64,000 bases of DNA, from NCBI RefSeq assembly GCF_003610735.1, contig NZ_RAQM01000007.1, forward strand, positions 535,523 to 599,522. The letters run 5' to 3'. Source of the DNA: Tenacibaculum lutimaris (GTDB lineage: Bacteria > Bacteroidota > Bacteroidia > Flavobacteriales > Flavobacteriaceae). Within the stretch, counting starts at the first letter, position 1. The number at the start of each line of letters is the position of its first letter. Of the stretch, positions 18,344 through 28,610 are shown piece after piece. Made by a program: the position numbers and the translations under genes. The notes under the pieces were generated by a model. It was not told the origin of the DNA and did no database searches. It saw only the letters and a list, made by a program, of their open reading frames with translations.

Positions 18344-21300
18344 TTAAAATTTTATTTGAATATTAAATCCATAAGTTCTGTTTCCTGGTAGCTGTCCACC
18401 CTCCATGAAGTTAACATAGCCTAGGGCATTGCTTCCGTAGGCTTGCTCTAATTGAGAAGGGTCAATTCCGTCAACAGATTCAAAGAATAAGAAAGCGTTG
18501 TTTACGTAGGCACCAATTCTTAATTGAGTTAAACCGAATTTTTCTACAAGTTCTTTGTTAAAAGTATAGTCAAATCTAATGTTTCTAATAGCTAAGTAAT
18601 CTGCGTCTTTAGCAAACTCGCTAATGTTACCAAATTGACCTCCCCAGTAATTTTGTGTGTCTTTGTAGAAAGAAACAGGATTTCCGCTTTCGTCAACCCC
18701 AGAAACTAAAGTACCTCCTGAGTTGGAACCAGCACTAGAAGCTGAAACATAATCTATATATTCACCTTCTATATTGTATTGAATGTTTCCGTCACTTCCT
18801 GTTACTGGATCTCTACGTGGATTACCTTGTTGATTATTTCCAACAGTTGCAAGACCTAATCCTGAAGAATTTACGAACATTTCACTGATTGAGAAGTATT
18901 TACCACCAACTTGAAAGTCAGTGTCTACGGTCATAGAGAAATTTTTATATTTAAAAGTATTAGAAAAGCCTCCTGTGAAATCAGGTAAATAGTTACCTAA
19001 GTATTGGTTGTCTTCGGTAATGTAATTTCCTTTTGAATCTAAAACTTTTTGACCATTTATTTCTTTGATTTTTCTTCCGTAAACTCTACCCCAGTCTTTA
19101 CCAGCTTCATTTCTTATTAATAATCCTCCCCATCTAGAGCTTAAGAATGAATAGTCAGAACTAGTAGCTGTATTACTCACTTTGTCTACAAATCTGTTTA
19201 ATGTAGCGAAGTTTAGATTAGAGTTCCATTTAAAGTTTTCAGTGCTTATAGGAGTGGCTCTTAAAGCTACTTCAAAACCTGTGTATGTTTGTTTTCCTTC
19301 ATTTTTGAAAACAGAACCATAACCACTTGTAGGATCAAGGTTTACAGAAACAGGAAGTTTGTCGTCAATTTTATTGAAATAAGTTACATCAAGACCTATT
19401 CTATTGTTTAAGAATTGTAGCTCGGCACCTACTTCAAATTCTCTTCTTGTCCCTCCACCTAAACTTGGATTTGGTATTGAACTAGGAATAGATGATACGG
19501 GAATTACATCTCCTGAAGGAGTGACGTAAGATTCTCCTGCAGGGTAAATACTCGATAATCTGTATACAGAAGGGAATTTAGGGGCTTCAGCCATACCTCC
19601 TCTTATCTTTGCATAACTTAAGATGTCATTCTTTTCAAATAAATCAGAAAGAACGAAACTCAAAGAAAGTCCTGTCGTTAAAACTCCATTATCTTCAGGG
19701 TTAGCGGTAGAACTCCAATCTTTTCTTACGCTTCCTTCGATGAATGCCCAATCGTCATAACCGAATGATCCTGTAATATAAGCGGCTCTACCCTTGGTTC
19801 TAATTAAATCACGAACAAGTGTAGGTCTTTCTTTTGATGTAGAAATACTGTAAAAACCTGGAACAGTTAAGCCATTGTTTGTAGCGGCATAGTTGTATTC
19901 TTCAGTGTAGTCTGTCATTTCAAAACCAGTAATTGCAGAAATATCAAACTTGTCTTTTAGTCTTGTGTTATAGGTTAAATTACCTGTAAATAAGTTTCTG
20001 TCTTTAGTTGTAGATTCTTCAGAGTAGCCTTCTGTGTTAAGTCCTCCAAAAGCAACTATTGCGTTATATTCTGATATTTCATAGGTCTTTTTTAAAGATA
20101 AGTTAGCAGCTAAATTATCGCTGATTTTGTAATCTAGATCAAAATTACCGTATGTAGATTTTCTTTTTCCTTTTTTAAGGTTTTCATATAATTCAAAATA
20201 TGGAGAATCCCAATACTTAGGTTCAGGATCTCTTGGCCCTTTGATGTTCCAACTTACAATTTTTCCTCCTTGTCTATATTCTTTAAGTTTAGTGACATCT
20301 AATTGATTTTGCCACCACTGGGCAAGGTTTGAACCAAGAGTGTTGTATCCTTCAGTGGGGTTGTTTAAAGTTTCTTGATCAATGAAGTATACATTAGCAG
20401 AAGCTCTAAGTTTAGAGGTGATGTCAAGATGAGTAGCTACAGAAAAACGATTAGTAGTTCTGTTAGCGTTAGGAATTGTTAATTCTCTGTCATTTCTTAA
20501 GAAGTTTATTTTTATTCCGTAATCTTCACCTCCCTTAGAGAAGTTAATGTTATGTTTACTATTAATACCAGTTTTGTAAAAATTAGCTAAACCACCATTG
20601 TATTTCCAAGGTGTTAATTTTCCAAAGTTAGGATTGCCAGGTATCCAACTATCCCATTGTCTAACTAATGTACCGTCTAATCTTGGTCCCCATGATTCAT
20701 CAGCACCATAGTTTACGATTTTGTGACCATCAAAAGCTGACCATGAAGAAGGGTCTCTAGATGGGTCATATGAAAAAGTGTCAAAATTTTGACTATACCC
20801 TCCTCCATATTCAGTTTGAAAATCTCTTAAGTAATCAGCATTACTAAACTCAACAGCTCCATCATAGGTTACGCTAGTTCTTCCTTGTTTAGCTTTTTTA
20901 GAAACTAGAATAACAACACCATTAGCACCTTCAGGTCCGTAAAGGGCAGTTGCAGCAGCTCCTTTTAATACAGACATTGATTCCATGTCTTCTGGGTTGA
21001 TATCATCAGGACTTTGTAGGCGTACACCGTCCAATACGTATAAAACGTTGATATTTCCTCTAAGTCTAATTTTAGAGGAGTTAAACCCTGAAGAAGCAGC
21101 ACCAATAAATTGAACACCAGAAACTTTACCTGCTAAAGCATTTGAAATGTCAGTTTGTTTTGTTGTTACTAAGTCTTCTGCTTTTACGGTTTGTTGTGCG
21201 TAACCAAGACTCTTTTTTTGTCTTTTGACTCCAAGTGCAGTTACAACAACTTCATCTAAAACATTGTCGCTAGTCATAACAATATTTATTTTGTTTGAAG

Positions 21301-21556
21301 AACCAACTGTTTTTTCTTGAGTTTTCATTCCGACAAAACTAAAGACTAATATGTCTCCAGTACTGGCTGAGATAGAGTACTTTCCATCAAAGTCCGTTTC
21401 AACACCTTGTGTTGTACCTTTTTTCAAGACGGTAACACCAGGTAAAGGTCCTGATTCGTCAGATACTATACCTGAGATAGCTTTGTCCTGCGCAAAGGAT
21501 ATTTGCACAATAAACGCTAAGAGTAGCGTCAAAATTCCATTAAACTTTGTTTTCAT
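18344..21556 (-). CDS. SusC/RagA family TonB-linked outer-membrane channel
   Basis: This 1070-residue protein has a signal peptide ending ISFAQ, a carboxypeptidase-regulatory-like domain (about 25-95), and a plug with DEVVVTALGVKRQKKSLGYA. The plug's usual VVDG motif reads LYVLDGVRL. A long barrel ends in NIQIKF. The frame extends upstream to 21592, but MKTKFNG at 21556 matches the signal peptide start of the paralogous SusC at 16714. First gene of the upstream uptake pair. No anti-sigma, sigma or hydrolase gene is adjacent. The plug differs from that of the other SusC even though the N-terminal 100 residues agree. Confidence 0.95.
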   Translation of the reverse strand: MKTKFNGILTLLLAFIVQISFAQDKAISGIVSDESGPLPGVTVLKKGTTQGVETDFDGKYSISASTGDILVFSFVGMKTQEKTVGSSNKINIVMTSDNVLDEVVVTALGVKRQKKSLGYAQQTVKAEDLVTTKQTDISNALAGKVSGVQFIGAASSGFNSSKIRLRGNINVLYVLDGVRLQSPDDINPEDMESMSVLKGAAATALYGPEGANGVVILVSKKAKQGRTSVTYDGAVEFSNADYLRDFQTEYGGGYSQNFDTFSYDPSRDPSSWSAFDGHKIVNYGADESWGPRLDGTLVRQWDSWIPGNPNFGKLTPWKYNGGLANFYKTGINSKHNINFSKGGEDYGIKINFLRNDRELTIPNANRTTNRFSVATHLDITSKLRASANVYFIDQETLNNPTEGYNTLGSNLAQWWQNQLDVTKLKEYRQGGKIVSWNIKGPRDPEPKYWDSPYFELYENLKKGKRKSTYGNFDLDYKISDNLAANLSLKKTYEISEYNAIVAFGGLNTEGYSEESTTKDRNLFTGNLTYNTRLKDKFDISAITGFEMTDYTEEYNYAATNNGLTVPGFYSISTSKERPTLVRDLIRTKGRAAYITGSFGYDDWAFIEGSVRKDWSSTANPEDNGVLTTGLSLSFVLSDLFEKNDILSYAKIRGGMAEAPKFPSVYRLSSIYPAGESYVTPSGDVIPVSSIPSSIPNPSLGGGTRREFEVGAELQFLNNRIGLDVTYFNKIDDKLPVSVNLDPTSGYGSVFKNEGKQTYTGFEVALRATPISTENFKWNSNLNFATLNRFVDKVSNTATSSDYSFLSSRWGGLLIRNEAGKDWGRVYGRKIKEINGQKVLDSKGNYITEDNQYLGNYLPDFTGGFSNTFKYKNFSMTVDTDFQVGGKYFSISEMFVNSSGLGLATVGNNQQGNPRRDPVTGSDGNIQYNIEGEYIDYVSASSAGSNSGGTLVSGVDESGNPVSFYKDTQNYWGGQFGNISEFAKDADYLAIRNIRFDYTFNKELVEKFGLTQLRIGAYVNNAFLFFESVDGIDPSQLEQAYGSNALGYVNFMEGGQLPGNRTYGFNIQIKF

Positions 21557-21617
21557 TATGTAATTATTTGAATTAATTGAGCCAAAAATCATAAATAAAT
21601 CTTAAAAAAACAAGGTA
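21557..21617 (-). repeat. SusC leader shared with the other SusC gene
   Basis: This is the counterpart of the leader at 16715-16775, with the same 20-base block directly before the start codon and the same downstream blocks. The rest of the gap, 21618-21819, contains no gene that I can support. It is rich in T/G homopolymer-like runs and holds the upstream flank of the rpsL promoter. Confidence 0.7.
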
Positions 21618-21819
21618 TTTGTTAATTAAATCTAAAAAAACAACACTTGATTGGAGTTAAGTGTTAAAAAAATGTGAAGTATTTATTGTTTTTGTTAGCT
21701 TGGTTGCTTTTTTTAAATAGATGTGTAGTTTAGGTTGTATGGTTTGGTTGTGTTTCTTGAAATAATTACAAGGTAAGGGGTAGGGTTTGAGGTGTTTTGT
21801 TAAAAATAACTTCTTGATA

Positions 21820-21850
21820 TTTGAATAATTAGAAAATTATCGTACATTTG
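21820..21850 (+). promoter_or_regulatory. rpsL (str operon) promoter
   Basis: TTTG at 21820-21823, a 19-base spacer and TACATTTG at 21843-21850 match the Bacteroidota consensus perfectly. The predicted transcript opens with a small 6-bp hairpin (21855-21860 with 21864-21869), a likely 5'-end stabiliser, and has a leader of about 50 bases before rpsL. Confidence 0.85.
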
Positions 21851-21907
21851 CAGCCTCTAAAAATTAGAGTAATTTAAGTACAAATTAAAAATAAGTAATA
21901 ATTTAGT

Positions 21908-22288
21908 ATGCCAACTATTCAACAATTAGTTCGTAAAGGAAGAGCCAAAATAACTAAGAAGAGTAAATCGGCTGCTTTACAAGCATGTCCACAAAGACGT
22001 GGAGTTTGTACGCGTGTGTATACCACTACTCCTAAGAAACCTAACTCAGCAATGCGTAAGGTGGCAAGGGTTCGTTTAACAAATGGTAACGAAATCAACG
22101 CGTATATTCCAGGTGAGGGACACAACTTGCAAGAGCACTCGATAGTATTAGTTAGAGGTGGAAGGGTAAAAGATTTACCAGGTGTTAAATATCACGTGGT
22201 ACGTGGAGCATTAGATACTGCAGGAGTTGAGGGTAGAACCCAACGTAGATCTAAGTATGGTGCAAAACGCCCAAAAGACAAAAAGTAA
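21908..22288 (+). CDS. rpsL: 30S ribosomal protein S12
   Basis: This 126-residue protein helps decoding at the A site of the 30S subunit. The conserved [15 protein letters not shown] and [10 protein letters not shown] segments surround the positions where streptomycin-resistance changes occur. The lysine of TPKKPNS is wild type. The extended basic C-terminus [14 protein letters not shown] is normal for the family. First gene of the str operon (rpsL-rpsG-fusA-rpsJ), under the consensus promoter just upstream. Confidence 0.98.
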   Translation: MPTIQQLVRKGRAKITKKSKSAALQACPQRRGVCTRVYTTTPKKPNSAMRKVARVRLTNGNEINAYIPGEGHNLQEHSIVLVRGGRVKDLPGVKYHVVRGALDTAGVEGRTQRRSKYGAKRPKDKK

Positions 22289-22319
22289 AAATAATTAGTA
22301 ACTTTTTTAATGTAAAGAC

Positions 22320-22796
22320 ATGAGGAAAAGAAGAGCTAAAAAAAGAGTTTTGTTACCGGATCCAAGATTTAACGATCAATTAGTTACACGTTTTGTGAAT
22401 AACTTAATGTGGGACGGTAAAAAATCTGTAGCGTTCAAAGTGTTTTACGATGCAATGGATATCGTAAATGAAAAGAAAACTGACGAAGAAAAGTCGGCTT
22501 TAGAAGTGTGGAAAGATGGTTTATCTAACGTGATGCCTCACGTAGAAGTGCGTTCTCGTCGTGTAGGTGGAGCTACATTCCAAATTCCAATGCAAATTCG
22601 TCCAGACCGTAAGGTTTCTATGGCGATTAAATGGATGATCTCTTATGCGCGTAAGCGTAATGAAAAAACAATGGCACAACGTTTAGCGGCTGAGATTTTA
22701 GCTGCTGCTAAAGAAGAAGGTGCTGCTGTTAAGAAAAGAGTTGATACTCATAAAATGGCTGAAGCGAATAAAGCATTCTCACACTTTAGATTTTAA
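22320..22796 (+). CDS. rpsG: 30S ribosomal protein S7
   Basis: This 158-residue primary 16S rRNA-binding protein nucleates assembly of the 30S head and lies near the E site. It begins [17 protein letters not shown] and contains [17 protein letters not shown] and the C-terminal [20 protein letters not shown], all family hallmarks. It follows rpsL by 31 bases and precedes fusA by 6. No Shine-Dalgarno sequence precedes it, as is usual in this phylum. Confidence 0.98.
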   Translation: MRKRRAKKRVLLPDPRFNDQLVTRFVNNLMWDGKKSVAFKVFYDAMDIVNEKKTDEEKSALEVWKDGLSNVMPHVEVRSRRVGGATFQIPMQIRPDRKVSMAIKWMISYARKRNEKTMAQRLAAEILAAAKEEGAAVKKRVDTHKMAEANKAFSHFRF

Positions 22797-22802
22797 TAAG
22801 AA

Positions 22803-24920
22803 ATGGCAAGAGATTTAAAATATACAAGAAATATCGGTATTGCTGCTCATATTGATGCTGGTAAAACAACAACAACTGAGCGTATCCTTTTCTATACAGG
22901 GGTAAACCATAAGATAGGGGAAACTCATGAGGGGTCTTCTACAATGGACTGGATGGAACAAGAGGCTGAAAGAGGTATTACAATTACTTCTGCGGCTACA
23001 ACTTGTACATGGCAATTCCCTACAGAAAATGGAAAGCCTACCGCTGATGCTAAAGGATACCATTTTAATATTATTGATACTCCAGGTCACGTTGATTTTA
23101 CCGTAGAGGTAAACCGTTCATTACGTGTATTAGATGGATTAGTGTTCTTATTCTCTGCAGTAGACGGAGTAGAGCCTCAATCTGAAACTAACTGGCGTTT
23201 AGCTGATAACTATAAAGTGCCTCGTATCGGTTTCGTTAATAAAATGGACCGTCAAGGAGCAAACTTTTTAGCAGTTTGTCAGCAAGTAAAAGACATGTTA
23301 AAGTCTAATGCAGTGCCAATCGTATTAAACATTGGTGATGAGGCAGATTTTAAAGGAATTGTTGATTTAGTTAAGAACCGTGCTATTGTATGGCATGACG
23401 AAAATCACGGATCAACTTTTGATGTTGTTGATATTCCAGAAGATTTAAAAGAAGAAGCTCGTGAGTTACGTGGTAAGTTAATCGAAGAGGTTGCAGCTTA
23501 TGACGAAAACTTATTAGAGAAATACATGGAAGATGAAGATTCTATTACAGAAGAAGAAGTGCATGCTGCATTAAGAGCTGCTGTAATGGATATGTCTATC
23601 ATTCCTATGGTTTGTGGTTCTTCATTCAAAAATAAAGGTGTTCAGTTCTTGTTAGATGCTGTATGTCGTTATTTACCTTCTCCAGTAGATAGAGAAAATA
23701 TTATCGGTACTAATCCTGATACAGGAGAAGAAATTTCTCGTAAACCAGATGCAAGTGCACCATTTTCTGCCTTAGCATTTAAAATTGCTACTGATCCTTT
23801 CGTAGGACGTTTAGCATTCTTCCGTGCGTATTCTGGTCACTTAGATGCAGGTTCTTACGTTTTAAACAATCGATCAGGTAAAAAAGAGCGTATTTCTCGT
23901 ATTTACCAAATGCACTCTAATAAACAAAACCCAATTGAATACATTGAAGCAGGAGATATTGGAGCTGCTGTAGGATTTAAAGATATTAAAACTGGGGATA
24001 CGTTATCTGACGAAAAACACCCAATCGTTTTAGAATCTATGGACTTCCCAGATCCAGTAATCGGTATCGCTGTTGAGCCTAAAACCAAGGCTGATGTTGA
24101 TAAATTAGGTATGGCTTTAGCAAAATTAGCTGAAGAAGATCCTACATTTACTGTAAAAACAGATGAAGCTTCAGGGCAAACTGTAATTTCAGGAATGGGT
24201 GAGTTACACTTAGATATTATTGTAGACCGTTTAAAGCGTGAGTTTAAGGTTGAAGTAAATCAAGGACAACCACAAGTAGAGTACAAAGAAGCTTTAACTG
24301 CTACTGCAGATCACAGAGAGGTTTATAAAAAGCAATCTGGTGGACGTGGTAAGTTTGCTGATATTGTATTTACTATGGAGCCTGCTGATGAAGGTGTAAC
24401 AGGATTACAATTTGAGTCTATTATTAAAGGTGGTAACGTTCCTAAAGAATTTGTTCCTTCTGTAGAAAAAGGATTTAAAGAAGCAATGAAAAATGGTCCA
24501 TTAGCAGGATACGAGATGGATTCGATGAAGATTACTTTAAAGGATGGATCTTTCCACCCTGTAGATTCTGATCAATTATCATTCGAATTAGCTGCTAAAA
24601 TGGGTTACAAAGCTGCTGCAAAAGCTGCAAGAGCTGTAATCATGGAGCCAATGATGAAGTTAGAAGTGTTAACTCCAGAAGAAAACATGGGTGACATCGT
24701 TGGAGATTTAAATAGAAGACGTGGACAAGTTAATGATATGAGCGACCGTGCTGGATCTAAAGTAGTAAAAGCTATCGTTCCATTATCAGAAATGTTTGGA
24801 TATGTTACTTCATTAAGAACATTATCTTCAGGTAGAGCAACTTCTACTATGGAATTCTCTCACTATGCAGAAACTCCTAGTAACATTGCTGAAGAAGTAA
24901 TCGCTAACGCTAAAGGTTAA
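22803..24920 (+). CDS. fusA: Elongation factor G
   Basis: This 705-residue translational GTPase drives tRNA-mRNA translocation and, with RRF, ribosome recycling. G1 is [12 protein letters not shown] at about 15-26, the switch II motif is IDTPGHVDF, and [10 protein letters not shown] is the specificity motif. Domains II-V follow, including the domain IV loop region and [20 protein letters not shown] in domain V. Length matches bacterial EF-G. The usual tuf gene of the E. coli str operon is absent here, and rpsJ follows 5 bases later. Confidence 0.98.
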   Translation: MARDLKYTRNIGIAAHIDAGKTTTTERILFYTGVNHKIGETHEGSSTMDWMEQEAERGITITSAATTCTWQFPTENGKPTADAKGYHFNIIDTPGHVDFTVEVNRSLRVLDGLVFLFSAVDGVEPQSETNWRLADNYKVPRIGFVNKMDRQGANFLAVCQQVKDMLKSNAVPIVLNIGDEADFKGIVDLVKNRAIVWHDENHGSTFDVVDIPEDLKEEARELRGKLIEEVAAYDENLLEKYMEDEDSITEEEVHAALRAAVMDMSIIPMVCGSSFKNKGVQFLLDAVCRYLPSPVDRENIIGTNPDTGEEISRKPDASAPFSALAFKIATDPFVGRLAFFRAYSGHLDAGSYVLNNRSGKKERISRIYQMHSNKQNPIEYIEAGDIGAAVGFKDIKTGDTLSDEKHPIVLESMDFPDPVIGIAVEPKTKADVDKLGMALAKLAEEDPTFTVKTDEASGQTVISGMGELHLDIIVDRLKREFKVEVNQGQPQVEYKEALTATADHREVYKKQSGGRGKFADIVFTMEPADEGVTGLQFESIIKGGNVPKEFVPSVEKGFKEAMKNGPLAGYEMDSMKITLKDGSFHPVDSDQLSFELAAKMGYKAAAKAARAVIMEPMMKLEVLTPEENMGDIVGDLNRRRGQVNDMSDRAGSKVVKAIVPLSEMFGYVTSLRTLSSGRATSTMEFSHYAETPSNIAEEVIANAKG

Positions 24921-24925
24921 TTAAG

Positions 24926-25231
24926 ATGAGTCAAAAAATTAGAATAAAGTTAAAATCTTACGATTATAATTTAGTAGACAAGTCTGCTGAGAAAATCGTA
25001 AAGACAGTAAAGAGTACTGGTGCTGTAGTAAACGGGCCAATTCCTTTACCAACAAATAAAAAGATTTTTACAGTATTACGTTCACCACACGTAAACAAAA
25101 AATCAAGAGAGCAATTTCAATTATCTGCTTACAAAAGATTATTAGACATCTATAGTTCTTCTTCAAAAACTATTGATGCTTTAATGAAACTTGAGTTACC
25201 AAGTGGAGTTGAAGTTGAGATCAAAGTATAA
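24926..25231 (+). CDS. rpsJ: 30S ribosomal protein S10
   Basis: This 101-residue protein of the 30S head also acts, as NusE, in transcription antitermination and coupling. It starts [20 protein letters not shown] and contains [28 protein letters not shown], the characteristic loop. It is the last gene of the str transcript here. A strong terminator follows 10 bases after the stop, so rpsJ is cut off from rplC although both are neighbours in the S10 operon order. Confidence 0.98.
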   Translation: MSQKIRIKLKSYDYNLVDKSAEKIVKTVKSTGAVVNGPIPLPTNKKIFTVLRSPHVNKKSREQFQLSAYKRLLDIYSSSSKTIDALMKLELPSGVEVEIKV

Positions 25232-25241
25232 GTAAATCAAT

Positions 25242-25278
25242 AACTTTCGGTTTAATTTTGTTAAGCCGAAAGTTTTTT
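25242..25278 (+). terminator. Intrinsic terminator after rpsJ
   Basis: Fourteen-base arms (25242-25255 and 25261-25274, one G-T pair) with a 5-base loop are followed by a T-run to 25278. This is the strongest classical terminator of the ribosomal region. Its loop and 3' arm overlap the rplC promoter. Confidence 0.92.
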
Positions 25279-25287
25279 ATACTTTTG
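25257..25287 (+). promoter_or_regulatory. rplC operon promoter inside the rpsJ terminator
   Basis: TTTG at 25257-25260, a 19-base spacer and TACTTTTG at 25280-25287 match the Bacteroidota consensus exactly. The -33 box is the last four bases of the terminator loop and the spacer is its 3' arm plus T-run. Start of transcription is expected near 25293. Confidence 0.85.
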
Positions 25288-25419
25288 CACACCGAAATTT
25301 AGGTTTCGGAGTGTAAATATTTCTGTAATGTATGCAGAAATGACATGTCCTGAGGGTTTCGCGAAGGAAAAATGGTAAAAACAAATTCAGAGTGAAGGCG
25401 TTTTTCGCTCTTTTTTTTT
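25288..25419 (+). promoter_or_regulatory. Structured leader of the rplC operon with attenuator-like terminator
   Basis: Three hairpins can be drawn. The first is 25288-25313 (CCGAAA pairs with TTTCGG, plus CAC with GTG). The second is 25319-25341 (ATTTCTG with CAGAAAT). The third is a terminator, 25390-25396 with 25404-25410, followed by nine T residues (25411-25419), about 100 bases before rplC. GCGAA at 25351-25355 is complementary to TTCGC in the terminator's 3' arm and could form a competing stem. Such leaders are usually bound by a ribosomal protein of the operon; which one is unknown. Confidence 0.6.
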
Positions 25420-25518
25420 GAAAAATTCAAAGGAAAAACAGAAACATTCGTTTCAAAAAATCATTTATTAATAGACGCGCTGGATAAATTAAATCTATTC
25501 GTCTGAAAATTAACAAAT

Positions 25519-26136
25519 ATGTCTGGGTTAATAGGAAGAAAAATTGGAATGACCAGCTTATTCGATGAGAACGGGAAAAATATTCCTTGTACTGTAATCG
25601 AAGCAGGTCCTTGCGTTGTTACCCAAGTCAGAACCGAAGAGGTTGACGGCTATAACGCTTTACAACTTGGTTTCGATGACAAAAAAGCAAAAAGCTCTAA
25701 TAAAGCTTTAGATGGTCACTTTAAAAAAGCTGGTACATCTGCTAAGAAAAAAGTTGTTGAATTCCAAGAGTTTGATGGTGAGTACAAATTAGGTGACTCA
25801 ATTACTGTTGAATTATTTGCTGAAGGAGAATTCGTTGATGTATCAGGAATTTCTAAAGGTAAAGGTTTTCAAGGTGTTGTTAAACGTCATGGTTTTGGCG
25901 GAGTTGGACAAGCAACTCACGGTCAACATAACCGTTTAAGAGCTCCTGGTTCAATTGGTGCAGCATCATACCCTGCAAGAGTATTCAAAGGAATGCGTAT
26001 GGCAGGTCGTATGGGTGGAGACAAAGTAAAAGTTCAAAATTTAAGAGTGTTAAAAGTGGTTGCTGATAAGAATCTTATCGTAGTAAAAGGAGCTATTCCT
26101 GGTCACAAAAACTCTTATGTAACTATCGAGAAATAA
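25519..26136 (+). CDS. rplC: 50S ribosomal protein L3
   Basis: This 205-residue early-assembly protein binds near the 3' end of 23S rRNA. Its central loop reaches the peptidyl transferase centre. The start [15 protein letters not shown] and the loop [24 protein letters not shown] are diagnostic; the loop includes the Gln that is methylated in some bacteria. First gene of the operon that follows the attenuated leader. Its stop overlaps the rplD start by one base. Confidence 0.98.
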   Translation: MSGLIGRKIGMTSLFDENGKNIPCTVIEAGPCVVTQVRTEEVDGYNALQLGFDDKKAKSSNKALDGHFKKAGTSAKKKVVEFQEFDGEYKLGDSITVELFAEGEFVDVSGISKGKGFQGVVKRHGFGGVGQATHGQHNRLRAPGSIGAASYPARVFKGMRMAGRMGGDKVKVQNLRVLKVVADKNLIVVKGAIPGHKNSYVTIEK

Positions 26137-26765
26137 TGAAAGTAGCAGTATTAGATATTACAGGAAAAGATACTGGTAGAAAAGTTGAACTTTCTAACGA
26201 GGTATTCGGAATTGAGCCAAATGATCATGCAATTTATTTAGATGTAAAGCAGTATTTGGCTAATCAAAGACAAGGTACTCACAAATCGAAAGAAAGAGCT
26301 GAGATTGCTGGTAGTACAAGAAAGATAAAAAAACAAAAAGGAACTGGTACAGCTCGTGCGGGTAGTATCAAATCTCCAGTTTTTAGAGGTGGTGGACGTA
26401 TTTTCGGTCCAAGACCAAGAAATTATTCTTTTAAGTTAAACAAAAACTTAAAGCGTTTAGCACGTAAGTCTGCTTTAAGTATTCAAGCAAAAGAAAACAA
26501 TTTAGTTGTTATTGAAGATTTCAATTTTGAAGCTCCAAAAACTAAAGAGTTTATCAATGTATTAAAAGCTTTAGAATTAGACGCTAAAAAGTCTTTATTC
26601 GTATTAGGTGAAGAAAGTAAAAATGTTTACTTATCATCTCGTAACTTAAAAGGTTCTAAAGTAGTAGATGCTTCAGGAATTAACACTTATAGCGTTTTAA
26701 ATGCTAACAAAGTAGTTATCGCTGAGAGCTCTTTAGAAGGAATTGAGTCTAATTTAAGTAAATAG
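26136..26765 (+). CDS. rplD: 50S ribosomal protein L4
   Basis: This 209-residue protein lines the exit tunnel. The extended loop [23 protein letters not shown] reaches into the tunnel wall. In E. coli L4 represses its own operon through the S10 leader, so it is an obvious candidate to act on the leader at 25288-25419. Its ATG overlaps the rplC stop (TAATG), which favours coupled translation. Confidence 0.97.
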   Translation: MKVAVLDITGKDTGRKVELSNEVFGIEPNDHAIYLDVKQYLANQRQGTHKSKERAEIAGSTRKIKKQKGTGTARAGSIKSPVFRGGGRIFGPRPRNYSFKLNKNLKRLARKSALSIQAKENNLVVIEDFNFEAPKTKEFINVLKALELDAKKSLFVLGEESKNVYLSSRNLKGSKVVDASGINTYSVLNANKVVIAESSLEGIESNLSK

Positions 26766-26773
26766 GGAAGAAA

Positions 26774-27064
26774 ATGAGTATTTTAATTAAACCTATTATT
26801 ACAGAAAAAGCTACAAATGATAGCGAGTTAAACAACCGTTATACATTTGTTGTAAACAAAAAAGCTAACAAGTTAGAAATCAAAGGAGCTGTTGAGGCTG
26901 CTTATGGTGTAGCGATCGAGTCTGTAAAAACTATGAACTATCCAGCATTAAGAAAAACTAAATACACTAAAAAAGGTTTAGTTACTGGATTAACAAGTGG
27001 ATACAAGAAAGCAATCGTTCAGTTAGCTGAAGGAGAAACTATTGATTTTTATAACAATCTTTAA
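26774..27064 (+). CDS. rplW: 50S ribosomal protein L23
   Basis: This 96-residue protein surrounds the exit of the polypeptide tunnel and docks trigger factor and SRP. It starts with [12 protein letters not shown], the family signature, and contains [19 protein letters not shown]. It lies between rplD and rplB, 8 bases after rplD, in the standard S10-operon order. Confidence 0.97.
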   Translation: MSILIKPIITEKATNDSELNNRYTFVVNKKANKLEIKGAVEAAYGVAIESVKTMNYPALRKTKYTKKGLVTGLTSGYKKAIVQLAEGETIDFYNNL

Positions 27065-27075
27065 GAAAAGACAGA

Positions 27076-27900
27076 ATGTCAGTTAGAAAATTAAAACCAA
27101 TAACACCAGGTCAGCGTTTTAGAGTTGTAAATGGGTTCGACACCATTACTACTGATAAGCCGGAGAAATCTTTATTAGCTCCGAAAAAACGATCTGGAGG
27201 TCGAAACAATCAGGGTAGAATGACTACACGTAACATTGGTGGAGGTCATAAACAAAAATACCGTATTATCGATTTTAAAAGAGATAAGCAAGGTGTTCCT
27301 GCAACAGTAAAAACTATCGAGTACGATCCAAACCGTACTGCATTTATTGCATTAGTTAGTTATGCTGATGGTGAAAAGCGTTATGTAATTGCACAAAACG
27401 GATTAAAAGTAGGTCAAACAATCGTATCAGGAAAAGAAGCTACGCCAGAAGTTGGTAACGCTATGTTCTTAAGCGATATTCCATTAGGTACTACAATTTC
27501 TTGTATTGAGTTACACCCAGGACAAGGAGCTGTTATGGCTCGTTCAGCTGGTTCATTTGCTCAATTAATGGCAAGAGATGGTAAATATGCAACAGTAAAG
27601 TTACCTTCAGGTGAAACAAGATTAATCTTATTAACTTGTATGGCAACTATCGGAGTTGTGTCTAACTCTGACCACCAATTATTAGTATCTGGTAAAGCAG
27701 GTAGAAGTAGATGGTTAGGTAGAAGACCAAGAACGAATGCTGTTCGTATGAACCCAGTTGATCACCCAATGGGTGGTGGTGAAGGACGTTCTTCTGGAGG
27801 ACATCCAAGATCTAGAAACGGTATCCCTGCGAAAGGATTTAAGACTAGATCTAAGACCAAAGCTAGTAACAAGTATATTATAGAACGTAGAAAGAAATAA
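27076..27900 (+). CDS. rplB: 50S ribosomal protein L2
   Basis: This 274-residue protein is needed for subunit association and peptidyl transferase assembly. It has the N-terminal RGGGRN-type RNA-binding segment (here [15 protein letters not shown]), the SH3-like core, and the C-terminal [19 protein letters not shown] with the critical histidine of the HPMGGG motif. Length is normal. It is followed by rpsS after 6 bases. Confidence 0.98.
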   Translation: MSVRKLKPITPGQRFRVVNGFDTITTDKPEKSLLAPKKRSGGRNNQGRMTTRNIGGGHKQKYRIIDFKRDKQGVPATVKTIEYDPNRTAFIALVSYADGEKRYVIAQNGLKVGQTIVSGKEATPEVGNAMFLSDIPLGTTISCIELHPGQGAVMARSAGSFAQLMARDGKYATVKLPSGETRLILLTCMATIGVVSNSDHQLLVSGKAGRSRWLGRRPRTNAVRMNPVDHPMGGGEGRSSGGHPRSRNGIPAKGFKTRSKTKASNKYIIERRKK

Positions 27901-27906
27901 TAAACC

Positions 27907-28185
27907 ATGGCAAGATCATTAAAAAAAGGACCTTACGTTCACTATAAGTTAGAGAAAAAAGTGTTAGCTAACGTAGAAGCAGGAAGTAAGTCAGTTATCA
28001 AAACTTGGTCAAGAGCAAGTATGATTACTCCAGATTTCGTAGGGCAAACAATTGCAGTTCACAACGGACGTCAGTTTGTACCAGTTTACGTTACTGAAAA
28101 CATGGTAGGTCATAAATTAGGCGAATTTTCACCAACACGTTCTTTTAGAGGGCACGCTGGTGCAAAAAATAAAGGTAAAAAATAG
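27907..28185 (+). CDS. rpsS: 30S ribosomal protein S19
   Basis: This 92-residue protein of the 30S head forms a complex with S13 and contacts the A-site tRNA. It starts [19 protein letters not shown] and contains [23 protein letters not shown] and [16 protein letters not shown], all diagnostic. It is 9 bases upstream of rplV, the usual order. Confidence 0.98.
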   Translation: MARSLKKGPYVHYKLEKKVLANVEAGSKSVIKTWSRASMITPDFVGQTIAVHNGRQFVPVYVTENMVGHKLGEFSPTRSFRGHAGAKNKGKK

Positions 28186-28194
28186 TAGGAAATT

Positions 28195-28599
28195 ATGGGA
28201 AGTCGTAAACATAACATGGCAACACAGTTAAAAGAAGCTAGAAAGTCTAGAGCTTTTGCTAAATTAACTAATTGTCCTACATCACCAAGAAAAATGCGCT
28301 TGGTAGCAGATTTAGTAAGAGGAGTTGAAGTTGAAAAAGCTTTACAAATCTTAAAATTCAGTCCAAAAGAAGCATCACGTAACTTAGAAAAGTTATTGTT
28401 ATCAGCTATCGCTAACTGGCAAGCTAAAAACGAAGATGCAAGCATCGAAGATGCAGGATTATATGTAAAATCAATTTGTGTTGATAGCGCAGGTATGTTA
28501 AAAAGGTTAAGACCAGCTCCACAAGGACGTGCTCACAGAATTCGTAAGCGTTCTAATCACGTAACTTTAGAGTTAGGAACTAAAAATAACAGTAATTAA
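28195..28599 (+). CDS. rplV: 50S ribosomal protein L22
   Basis: This 134-residue protein has a beta hairpin that lines the exit tunnel (macrolide-resistance site). The core includes [20 protein letters not shown] and the C-terminal [25 protein letters not shown]. The N-terminus [17 protein letters not shown] is a Bacteroidota-type extension. A second ATG at residue 8 is possible, but the first fits family length. Confidence 0.96.
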   Translation: MGSRKHNMATQLKEARKSRAFAKLTNCPTSPRKMRLVADLVRGVEVEKALQILKFSPKEASRNLEKLLLSAIANWQAKNEDASIEDAGLYVKSICVDSAGMLKRLRPAPQGRAHRIRKRSNHVTLELGTKNNSN

Positions 28600-28610
28600 T
28601 CAAAGTAGAA

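Noticed and set aside
25232..25518. Gap between rpsJ and rplC as a lost or frameshifted gene
   Set aside because: No frame of useful length is present; the gap is explained by terminator, promoter and leader.
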